From: an uncultured Lachnospiraceae bacterium
Lineage (GTDB): Bacteria; Bacillota; Clostridia; Lachnospirales; Lachnospiraceae
DNA length: 10,984 nucleotides
Reading direction: 5' to 3'
Assembly: GCA_910584785.1 (NCBI GenBank)
Contig: CAJUDX010000003.1
Location: 87,420 to 98,403, forward strand
The notes beneath the pieces were generated by a model that searched no databases, had not been told where the DNA came from, and saw nothing but the letters and a program-made list of their open reading frames with translations. The translations under genes and the position numbers were made by a program. Numbering within the stretch: the first letter of the stretch is position 1; each line of letters starts with the position of its first letter. Positions 1-6,178 of the stretch are shown here, in pieces.

Positions 1-38
1 CTTTGGTGGTACGACCACTTGTGGGCGCATGAAGGTTT
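1..38. repeat. Copy 1 of a dispersed intergenic repeat (with 5825-5858)
   Basis: Bases 4-37 match bases 5825-5858 at 33 of 34 positions, in the same orientation; the only difference is G31 versus A5852. The repeat holds a short hairpin, GTGGT (6-10) and ACCAC (14-18) around the triloop ACG, followed by TTGTGGGCGCA. The match stops at the exporter's stop codon (37-39), and the upstream side is cut by the window edge, so the full length of the element is unknown. It lies just downstream of a minus-strand gene. I do not recognise the family. Confidence 0.75.
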
Positions 39-1395
39 ATTGCAGTTCTTCTCTATGCCGCTCACGCTCCATCTTACGAATAATTGTCATACAAATCACC
101 ACAGACAAGACAATCGAAATAAAGTCTGCTGTCGCCTGTGCATAGATAACACCGTCGAGCTGGAAAAGACGATTTAATACAAATACCAGAGGAATAAAGA
201 CCACGCCCTGACGGCAGATGGTCAGCACCAGCGAGGGCAGAGCCTTTCCCATCCCCTGAATGGTATTAATGCAAAGAAATAAAATTCCAATCACTGGACC
301 AGAAATCTGAAGGGCAATCACCATCTTAATTCCGTACTCGATAACCTGGGTATCATTGATAAAGGCGCGGATTACCGCCTCTCTTGCCAGGACCATTAAA
401 ACCGTAAGCCCTGTTCCCATCAAAACCGCGCACATTCCAGCAAAGAAAAAGACCTTTTTTAGTCTCTGGCTGTTCCTTGCACCGTAATTATAGCCAATCA
501 GGGGCTGAATCCCCGCACATAATCCAATCTGCAGAAGAACCACCAGCATATTTGCCTTCATCGCCACGCCCATGGCGGCTACCGGAGTGTCGCCGTACTG
601 GGTCAGAACATTATTCAGGACGATATTTGCACAACTCATTAAAATATTATTGAGGGAAGCAGGAACCCCAATCGACATAATTCCTGTCGCTATTTTATCG
701 CCCATACGAAAATCCTTTAACCGGATAGAAAGACTGGATTTTTTCCTCAGAAAATGAAAGAGGAAAAACAGGCTGGCAGCAATATTGCCGATAACGGTTG
801 CCACGGCAGCACCCGTCACGCCCCAGCCCAGCCATAAAATCATAATCGGGTCAAGGATAATATTTGTCACCGTGCCAATCATATTGCCAATCATCGATTC
901 CTTAGCTGCGCCCTCGCCCCTGAGAATATTGCCAAATGCCGTGCTGAACATAATAAAAGGCGCACCAAAAGAAATATAAGTTAAATACTGCCTTGCATAA
1001 TCATACGTATTTTCACTGGCGCCAATCATGTGCAGAATCCCGTCCATGCCCGCCAAAAAGAGAAGCAGCATAATCACGCCAAGGCCGAGCGAGGCATAAC
1101 AGCAAAAGGATGACATCTGTCTTGCCCGATCCAGATTTTTTTCGCCCAAGGTGCGGGAAATTGCCGAGCTTCCGCCGATACCGAATAAATTCCCCAAAGC
1201 CATAAAAACCATAAACACCGGCGTTGCCAGGGACACGGCAGCCACCTGCATGGCATCATTGGTCTGACCGATAAAGAAGGTATCTGCCATATTATAAATA
1301 ACGACAACCAGCATAGAAATAATCGTAGGTATTGCCATCGTAGCGACGGCTTTAGCTATTGGTGCTTCTTCAAATAGATACTTATTTTTGTTCAT
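37..1395 (-). CDS. MATE-family multidrug/cation antiporter, MepA/NorM-like
   Basis: A 452-residue polytopic membrane protein, the usual MATE length (about 450 residues, 12 helices in two six-helix lobes). The first helix carries the typical IYNMADTFFIGQ motif (about residues 33-44), and the LRGEGAAKESMIGNMIGT stretch resembles the conserved MATE loop seen in bacterial exporters. Helices alternate regularly to about residue 440, ending in a short charged tail. Members export cationic drugs, dyes or metabolites using a Na+ or H+ gradient; the substrate here cannot be told. The start is supported by AGGAGG at 1408-1403, seven bases from the ATG. The start lies inside the 3' end of a 75-codon ORF (1382-1609), suggesting co-transcription and translational coupling from the promoter at 1655-1627. 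No regulator gene is adjacent. Confidence 0.93.
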   Translation of the reverse strand: MNKNKYLFEEAPIAKAVATMAIPTIISMLVVVIYNMADTFFIGQTNDAMQVAAVSLATPVFMVFMALGNLFGIGGSSAISRTLGEKNLDRARQMSSFCCYASLGLGVIMLLLFLAGMDGILHMIGASENTYDYARQYLTYISFGAPFIMFSTAFGNILRGEGAAKESMIGNMIGTVTNIILDPIMILWLGWGVTGAAVATVIGNIAASLFFLFHFLRKKSSLSIRLKDFRMGDKIATGIMSIGVPASLNNILMSCANIVLNNVLTQYGDTPVAAMGVAMKANMLVVLLQIGLCAGIQPLIGYNYGARNSQRLKKVFFFAGMCAVLMGTGLTVLMVLAREAVIRAFINDTQVIEYGIKMVIALQISGPVIGILFLCINTIQGMGKALPSLVLTICRQGVVFIPLVFVLNRLFQLDGVIYAQATADFISIVLSVVICMTIIRKMERERHREELQ

Positions 1396-1609
1396 TTATT
1401 TTCCTCCTGTCCGTTTTTATGTACTCCTGCAACTGTTGGTGATCTAAGTCTGTGTGATAAAGATCATAAAAAAATGGAACCCCCCGTCCTCTCACCGAAA
1501 AAAGAAAGCCATGGGGCTGGATGATAAAATGGATGTTCAATCTAAGATGAACACCGCATAAAACCTTCCAGTACTCCCGGCTTTCGCTGTGGATATGGAA
1601 ATATGCCAT
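1382..1609 (-). CDS. Small hypothetical protein overlapping the MATE start
   Basis: A 75-codon ORF on the same strand as the exporter. It begins about ten bases downstream of the predicted transcription start and ends 14 bases inside the MATE coding region. It fills otherwise empty DNA and is not the shadow of another gene. Its codon use looks ordinary, and the product is rich in His and aromatic residues (for example IHFIIQPHGFLFSVRG and FFYDLYHTDLDH). I recognise no domain; there is no signal peptide or membrane helix. The Shine-Dalgarno is poor (GAAGAA close to the ATG, or AAAAGG about eleven bases away), so it may be weakly translated. It may be a small coupled protein, or simply leader sequence that happens to be open. 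Confidence 0.5.
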   Translation of the reverse strand: MAYFHIHSESREYWKVLCGVHLRLNIHFIIQPHGFLFSVRGRGVPFFYDLYHTDLDHQQLQEYIKTDRRKINEQK

Positions 1610-1626
1610 TTTCTTCGCTGCCTTTT

Positions 1627-1655
1627 ATGTTAATCTTTATTTTATAAAATGTCAA
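1627..1655 (-). promoter_or_regulatory. Promoter of the small ORF-MATE unit
   Basis: On the minus strand, TTGACA (1655-1650), a 17-base spacer and TAACAT (1632-1627). The -35 is perfect and the -10 matches four of six. The expected start near 1620 leaves a leader of only about ten bases before the small ORF. The spacer contains the perfect 12-base palindrome ATTTTATAAAAT (1639-1650), which could be a repressor site or simply AT-rich promoter DNA. Confidence 0.7.
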
Positions 1656-1753
1656 GAGGTTTATTTTATTTTTGTCCTCATTTGCCATTCCCTTATTTTC
1701 CATATTTCCATAAGTCCGGCACAGCAACCATGCAAATCGGTGAGAACAGCAAC

Positions 1754-1782
1754 TTGCCCAAACCGAAAATCAATGCTATAAT
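1754..1782 (+). promoter_or_regulatory. Promoter of rluF-ligA-metA
   Basis: TTGCCC (1754-1759), a 17-base spacer and a perfect TATAAT (1777-1782). The predicted start near 1789 gives a leader of about 95 bases before rluF. I see no riboswitch or T-box in that leader, although metA lies downstream. The promoter is divergent from the MATE unit, with about 100 bases between the two -35 boxes. Confidence 0.75.
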
Positions 1783-1884
1783 GACTGGGAAAAGCAAAGT
1801 GTGATGAAACGCCGTGTTCCGGCACCAGACACGCACAAATGCAGGAGAAAAACCGTACAAAACCAGGAAAAATAAGGAGTCCTT

Positions 1885-2691
1885 ATGACCGAAACAGCAA
1901 ATACCGCACCTCATTCAAAAAAGACCATCCCTGCTGTTCAGAAACATCCCTTTACCAGCACCCAAAAGGATATCCGTCTCAATAAATTTTTAAGTGAAAT
2001 GGGCTTCTGTTCCCGCCGGGAGGCCGATCGGCTGATTGAAGCCGGAATGGTTTTTGTCGACGGGCGGGCGGCGGTGATGGGAGAAAGGGTCTGTGCACAC
2101 CAGAAAATCATCTGTAATGGCACAGAAGTCCGCACAGAAACCAGCAGGCCTGAACCCATATGGCTGGTGGTTAATAAACCAAGGGGCATCGTCTGCACGA
2201 CCTCGGATAAGGACAGGGCAGAAAATATTATTGATTTTATCGGCTATCCCCAGCGCGTCTTTCCCGTGGGGCGGCTGGATAAGGATTCCCAGGGACTTCT
2301 CTTGCTGACGAATGAAGGAGACCTGGTCAATCCCATGATGCGCAGTGCAAATGCCCACGAAAAAGAATATCAGGTAAGGATTGACCGGCCTGTGACACAA
2401 GAATTTCTGGAAGCTATGGCGCGTGGGGTGGATATTCCCGAACTTAACACACGCACCAGACCATGTCAGCTGCGAGCCACGGGAAAAGACCGTTTTCAAA
2501 TTATCTTAACCCAGGGACTTAACCGCCAAATCCGGCGAATGTGCGAAACTCTGGGCTGTAATGTGCTGGAATTAAAGCGAATACGGATTATGAATATCCA
2601 CCTAGGTACATTAAAAACAGGAAGCTGGCGAAGGATGACCGCCGATGAATACCAGGAGATGCTATCTTTACTGAATATGAAAAATAACTAA
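1885..2691 (+). CDS. rluF: 23S rRNA pseudouridine synthase, RluF-like (RsuA/RluB/E/F family)
   Basis: A 268-residue enzyme that isomerises a uridine in 23S rRNA to pseudouridine; E. coli RluF acts at U2604. Residues 1-28 are a variable basic N-terminal extension. An S4 RNA-binding domain follows (about 30-88, with RLNKFLSEMGFCSRREADR), then the synthase domain from about 92 (WLVVNKPRG). The catalytic motif GRLDKDSQGL places the nucleophilic Asp at residue 132. HEKEYQV, QGLNRQIRRMCE and RIMNI follow RluF more closely than RsuA as I recall them. It lacks the long basic C-terminal tail of E. coli RluF. AAGGAG at 1874-1879, five bases from the ATG, fixes the start. It is first gene of the unit with ligA (53-base gap). 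RluF versus RluB cannot be settled with certainty by eye. Confidence 0.9.
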   Translation: MTETANTAPHSKKTIPAVQKHPFTSTQKDIRLNKFLSEMGFCSRREADRLIEAGMVFVDGRAAVMGERVCAHQKIICNGTEVRTETSRPEPIWLVVNKPRGIVCTTSDKDRAENIIDFIGYPQRVFPVGRLDKDSQGLLLLTNEGDLVNPMMRSANAHEKEYQVRIDRPVTQEFLEAMARGVDIPELNTRTRPCQLRATGKDRFQIILTQGLNRQIRRMCETLGCNVLELKRIRIMNIHLGTLKTGSWRRMTADEYQEMLSLLNMKNN

Positions 2692-2744
2692 AGAAAATCA
2701 AAATAAAATAGCAATGCGATTCCTAAACTAGGAGGACACAGGAA

Positions 2745-4766
2745 ATGGAAGAAAAGATTCTTCGGATGAAAGAACTGGTGCCCATGCTTTCACGGGCAGC
2801 CTGGGCCTATTATCAGGAAAGCCGGGAAATCATGAGTAATTATGACTATGACAGCCTTTATGATGAACTGCTTCAATTAGAAAAGGAGACCGGAACTATT
2901 TTATCGGGAAGCCCCACGCAGATAGTCGGCTATGAGGTACTCAGCGAACTGCCCAAGGAAGCCCACGAAGCCCCGATGCTTTCCCTGGATAAGACCAAAA
3001 GCGTGGAAGATCTGACAGATTGGCTGGGCGATCAGGAAGGACTGCTCTCCTGGAAGCTTGACGGTCTAACTATCGTCCTAACCTACGAGAGCGGAAAGCT
3101 GGTGAAAGCCGTTACCAGAGGCAATGGAGAAATCGGGGAAGTTATCACACCCAATGCCCGTGTTTTTGCCAATATTCCCTTAACCATCGGATTTCAGGGA
3201 GAACTTATCCTGCGCGGGGAAGCCGTGATCAAGTATTCTGATTTTGAACGGATTAATGAAGAAATCCCTGATGCCGACGCCCGGTATAAAAATCCCAGAA
3301 ACTTATGCAGTGGTTCTGTGCGCCAGCTAAACAGTGAGATCACTGCACAGCGAAGCGTAAACTTTAAGGCATTTGCCCTGGTGCGGGCTGTAGCTGCGGA
3401 TAAGGCCGTTTCGTTTGCTGCTGATTTTCACAACAGCCGCGAAGAACAGTTTATCTGGCTGAAAAATCAGGGCTTTGACGTGGTGGACTACCGCCGGGTG
3501 ACAAGAGAAAACATTGCCGAAGCGGTTTCCTCATTTGCCGAGGCGGTTCAAACCTTTGACGTTCCCTCGGACGGGCTGGTACTGACCTTTGACGATATTT
3601 CTTATGGGGAGTCTTTAGGACGGACGGCGAAGTTTCCGCGCAATTCCATTGCCTTCAAGTGGGCGGATGAAATCCGGGAAACACATTTATCCTATATCGA
3701 ATGGAGTGCTTCCAGGACAGGATTAATTAACCCGGTTGCCGTATTTGAACCAATTGAGCTGGAAGGGACAACGGTAAGCCGGGCAAGTGTGCACAATATC
3801 AGCATTATGGAAGCTTTAGAACTCGGTGAAGGGGATGAAATCACGGTTTACAAGGCAAATATGATTATCCCGCAGATTGCGGATAACCTTACCCGCAGCA
3901 ATACCATCAAAGTTCCCGAAGCCTGTCCGGTCTGCGGCGGCGCCACGGAGATCCGCCAGGTGGACGAGGTCCGCTCCCTCTACTGCACCAACCCCGACTG
4001 CCAGGCCAAAAAGATTAAGAGTTTTACCCTCTTTGTCAGCCGTGATGCCTTAAATGTAGACGGACTTTCCGAAGCTACCTTAGAGAAATTTATCGCCGCG
4101 GGATTTATCCATGACTTTGCGGATTTATTCCACCTGGATCAGCACCAGGATGCCATTGTCCAGATGGAAGGGTTTGGGCAGAGGTCCTTTGACAATCTGA
4201 TGAACTCCTTAAAAAATGCCGCCCACACCAACCTTCCCCGGATAATTTACGGGCTGGGCATCGCCGGGATTGGCCTAGCGAATGCCAAGATGCTCTGCCG
4301 GAAATTCCGCTTTGATTTCAGTGCCATGCGGCACGCTTCCTATGACGATTTAATTGAAATCGATGGAATCGGCGATGTGCTGGCAAAGGCATGGATTGAA
4401 TACTTTGCTTCCGAGAAAAATAATGCGCTGGTGGATAAACTGCTCGCTGAACTTACCATAGAAAAAGAAGAACTTCCGTCGGAGGAAGAGGCGGTGTTTG
4501 CAGGAAAAACCTTTGTTATTACCGGATCGCTGGAACATTTTTCCAACCGAAAGGCACTTCAGGAATTAATCGAAGCCAAAGGCGGAAAGGCCGCAGGGTC
4601 AGTGTCAGCTAAGACCAGCTACTTAATTAATAATGACACCACCAGCAATTCTTCCAAAAATAAAAAAGCAAAAGAACTGGGCATTCCTATTTTATCCGAA
4701 ACGGATTTCCTGAAATTGCTGGAGGAATTGGGGCAGGGAAAAGACAACCAGAATACTGAATCTTAA
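2745..4766 (+). CDS. ligA: NAD+-dependent DNA ligase, divergent clostridial LigA form
   Basis: At 673 residues it has the full LigA length and domain order. These are an Ia-like N-terminal region (about 1-60), a nucleotidyltransferase domain with KLDG (Lys104 nucleophile), RGE (Glu159), NPRNLCSGSVRQL and AFKW (Lys305), an OB fold with GTTVSRASVHN, a four-Cys zinc finger (Cys394, 397, 414, 419), helix-hairpin-helix repeats (about 470-560) and a BRCT domain (about 585-660). It would seal nicks using NAD+ in replication and repair. Several residues important in E. coli LigA differ: the Ia His is Tyr23, the Ia Asp is Asn32, the Glu two residues before the nucleophile is Ser102, RGDG is RGNG, and the motif IV Lys (DGVVIK) is Thr281. 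From memory, related clostridial ligases share these changes. AGGAGG at 2730-2735 supports the start. Metabolic metA follows after 27 bases. Confidence 0.9.
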   Translation: MEEKILRMKELVPMLSRAAWAYYQESREIMSNYDYDSLYDELLQLEKETGTILSGSPTQIVGYEVLSELPKEAHEAPMLSLDKTKSVEDLTDWLGDQEGLLSWKLDGLTIVLTYESGKLVKAVTRGNGEIGEVITPNARVFANIPLTIGFQGELILRGEAVIKYSDFERINEEIPDADARYKNPRNLCSGSVRQLNSEITAQRSVNFKAFALVRAVAADKAVSFAADFHNSREEQFIWLKNQGFDVVDYRRVTRENIAEAVSSFAEAVQTFDVPSDGLVLTFDDISYGESLGRTAKFPRNSIAFKWADEIRETHLSYIEWSASRTGLINPVAVFEPIELEGTTVSRASVHNISIMEALELGEGDEITVYKANMIIPQIADNLTRSNTIKVPEACPVCGGATEIRQVDEVRSLYCTNPDCQAKKIKSFTLFVSRDALNVDGLSEATLEKFIAAGFIHDFADLFHLDQHQDAIVQMEGFGQRSFDNLMNSLKNAAHTNLPRIIYGLGIAGIGLANAKMLCRKFRFDFSAMRHASYDDLIEIDGIGDVLAKAWIEYFASEKNNALVDKLLAELTIEKEELPSEEEAVFAGKTFVITGSLEHFSNRKALQELIEAKGGKAAGSVSAKTSYLINNDTTSNSSKNKKAKELGIPILSETDFLKLLEELGQGKDNQNTES

Positions 4767-4793
4767 ATCACCCCGCAAGGAGGAAATGGTCAT

Positions 4794-5714
4794 ATGCCGA
4801 TTAAAATACAGAAAGGACTGCCTGCAAAAACAGTTCTGGAATTGGAAAATATCTTTGTGATGGACGAGGACAGGGCATTAAGCCAGGATATCCGTCCGCT
4901 GGAAATTTTGATATTAAACTTAATGCCCCTGAAGGAAGATACGGAAACCCAGCTTCTTCGGGCATTGTCCAACACGCCTTTACAGGTGGACTGTACGTTT
5001 TTAATGGTAAAATCCCACGAGTCAAAGAACACCTCCCGCAGCCACTTAAATAAGTTTTACGTTTACTTTGACGAGATTAAGCGGCTCCGCTATGACGGTA
5101 TGATTATTACCGGGGCGCCGGTAGAACATCTGGACTATGAAAAAATAAATTACTGGAAGGAATTAACCGAGATTATGGAGTGGAGCAAAACCCATGTCAC
5201 TTCCACCATGCACATCTGCTGGGGAGCGCAGGCCGGACTTTACTACCACTATGGTATTCCCAAATATAACCGGGAAACCAAGCTTTCCGGTATTTACGAA
5301 CACCAGGTACTGGATCGGAAAATCCCCCTGGTACGAAGCTTTAACGATTTTTTCCTGGCCCCCCACTCCCGCTTTACCGAGGTGCGCCGCGAGGATATTG
5401 CACAATGTTCGGATTTAATCCTTGTGGCAGATTCCCGTGAGGCCGGGATCTTTCTGGTAATGAGCAAAGACGGGCGGCAGATTTTCGTCCAGGGTCATCC
5501 CGAATACGACCGGATGACCTTAAGCACAGAGTATTTCCGCGATCTGGGTAAGGGAATGAATCCTATAATTCCCTGCAATTACTACCCCGACGACGACCCG
5601 AACGAGCGTCCGATATTGAGCTGGAGAAGTACGGGAAATACCTTGTACAGCAACTGGCTGAACTTCTACGTTTACCAGATTACGCCTTATCTTTTAGATG
5701 AATCGGAAGCCTGA
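4794..5714 (+). CDS. metA: Homoserine O-acetyltransferase, MetA family
   Basis: A 306-residue protein collinear with E. coli MetA. It acylates L-homoserine in the first committed step of methionine synthesis. The nucleophile is Cys142 (STMHICWGAQAG), and the catalytic His235 and Glu237 lie in GHPEYD. The family tail SWRSTGNTLYSNWLNFYVYQITPY is nearly complete. Residue 111 is Glu (ITGAPVEHLDYE). Published work on this family links Glu111 to acetyl-CoA use and Gly111 to succinyl-CoA use, so I call it an acetyltransferase although such genes are often labelled succinyltransferase. AAGGAGG at 4777-4783 is ten bases from the chosen ATG; an out-of-frame ATG at 4786 is too close to it. It is the last gene of the rluF-ligA-metA unit. 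No SAM riboswitch or T-box is visible nearby, so methionine control is not evident. Confidence 0.95.
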   Translation: MPIKIQKGLPAKTVLELENIFVMDEDRALSQDIRPLEILILNLMPLKEDTETQLLRALSNTPLQVDCTFLMVKSHESKNTSRSHLNKFYVYFDEIKRLRYDGMIITGAPVEHLDYEKINYWKELTEIMEWSKTHVTSTMHICWGAQAGLYYHYGIPKYNRETKLSGIYEHQVLDRKIPLVRSFNDFFLAPHSRFTEVRREDIAQCSDLILVADSREAGIFLVMSKDGRQIFVQGHPEYDRMTLSTEYFRDLGKGMNPIIPCNYYPDDDPNERPILSWRSTGNTLYSNWLNFYVYQITPYLLDESEA

Positions 5715-5725
5715 ATAGATAAAAA

Positions 5726-5755
5726 CGGTAAGCTTAGAGACTTTCTTGCTTACTG
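5726..5755. terminator. Hairpin after metA, possible terminator for minus-strand transcripts
   Basis: CGGTAAGC (5726-5733) pairs with GCTTACTG (5748-5755), eight pairs with one G.U as plus-strand RNA, loop 14 bases. No U-run follows on the plus strand. On the minus strand a six-pair version is followed after CG by TTTTT, so it could stop transcription running toward metA from the right. It may equally be the first stem of a plus-strand structured RNA. Confidence 0.4.
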
Positions 5756-5762
5756 TAAAAGT

Positions 5763-5880
5763 TCACCGCCGATTAAGCGGTCTAAGTTCAGGTATTCCAA
5801 GTGCGCCTGGCAGACGTTTATTTATGGTGGTACGACCACTTGTGGGCGCATAAAGGTTGATAGGAAATTGCGTCCTGTCA
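5763..5880 (+). ncRNA. Candidate structured RNA element containing repeat copy 2
   Basis: Several stems nest or follow in order. They are ACCGC/GCGGT (5765-5781); TGCGCC (5802-5807) with GGCGCA (5845-5850), extended by two wobble pairs and enclosing the GTGGT-ACG-ACCAC hairpin (5827-5839); and GATAGGA/TCCTGTC (5859-5879). Wobble pairs in two stems, and also in the 5726-5755 hairpin, form only if the plus strand is the RNA (on the minus strand they become A.C), so I favour that strand. There is no promoter or U-run terminator that would make it an independent transcript, so it could be a 3' UTR element of the metA message. I do not recognise it as a known RNA family. Confidence 0.3.
5825..5858. 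repeat. Copy 2 of the dispersed intergenic repeat
   Basis: It matches bases 4-37 at 33 of 34 positions in direct orientation. Bases just outside differ (TTA here against CTT at the left; GATAGG against TATTGC at the right), which marks the right-hand limit of conservation. It lies between metA and the terminator of the convergent flavoenzyme gene. Both copies are downstream of minus-strand genes and outside the main coding regions. Confidence 0.75.
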
Positions 5881-5917
5881 AAAAAAACCCTCCGGGGAAT
5901 GCGCACTCCGCGCCTGG

Positions 5918-5966
5918 AAAAAAGCTTTCCTGTACACAGCATCGTGACCTGCACAGGAAAGCTTTT
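5918..5966. terminator. Strong bidirectional intrinsic terminator
   Basis: AAAAGCTTTCCTGT (5920-5933) pairs perfectly with ACAGGAAAGCTTTT (5953-5966), giving a 14-bp stem with a 19-base loop. Read on the minus strand it ends in six U residues (5923-5918), a good terminator for the flavoenzyme gene ending at 6179. Read on the plus strand it ends in UUUU-G-UU, weaker but adequate for the metA message. Placement between two convergent genes fits both roles. Confidence 0.85.
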
Positions 5967-6178
5967 GTTCTATGATTTTCTATTAGTGTACTGTCTGTAT
6001 GATATCTGGCAAAACTTTTCAGGATATTTGCTGATCCGCAAGGCAGATTTTCGACGGCAAAGCGGTGGCTGCAGCCAGAAAATCCAACACAGCAGATGGG
6101 CGAATCAACAAGGCAGTTTGCCGGGATGTAATGCAGACAGAACACTACATCGTGTTTAAAAATTCATTACCGCCTCTG

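Larger units (their letters stand above)
5715..6178. other. Intergenic region rich in hairpins between convergent metA and the flavoenzyme gene
   Basis: This 464-base stretch has no convincing gene. From left to right it holds the hairpin at 5726-5755, hairpin ACCGC/GCGGT (5765-5769 and 5777-5781), the structured segment around the dispersed repeat (5802-5850), hairpin GATAGGA/TCCTGTC (5859-5865 and 5873-5879), an A8 tract, the strong terminator at 5918-5966, and the motif TAGTGTACTG (5984-5993). Beyond 6000 there is GATTTTC/GAAAATC pairing around the palindrome TGGCTGCAGCCA, but nothing I can name. ORFs of 63-107 codons here have no ribosome binding site and look like chance. Confidence 0.6.

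Noticed and set aside
1542..1914. Two minus-strand ORFs (1542-1727 and 1693-1914) in the divergent promoter region
   Set aside because: They cover the promoters at 1627-1655 and 1754-1782 and have poor start signals; neither resembles a known protein.
1990..2499. A 169-codon minus-strand ORF inside rluF
   Set aside because: It is antisense to a conserved gene, rich in Cys, His and Pro as shadow frames usually are, and lacks a ribosome binding site.
4767..4793. SAM riboswitch or T-box control of metA
   Set aside because: Only 27 bases separate ligA and metA, and the rluF leader shows no such fold.
37..5858. The MATE-to-metA block as a composite transposon bounded by the 34-base repeats
   Set aside because: The repeats are short, carry no transposase, and bound housekeeping genes; a dispersed repeat is the simpler reading.
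5822..6145. ORFs of 63 to 107 codons on either strand between metA and the flavoenzyme gene
   Set aside because: They run through the strong terminator hairpin and the dispersed repeat, have no ribosome binding site, and their compositions look random.
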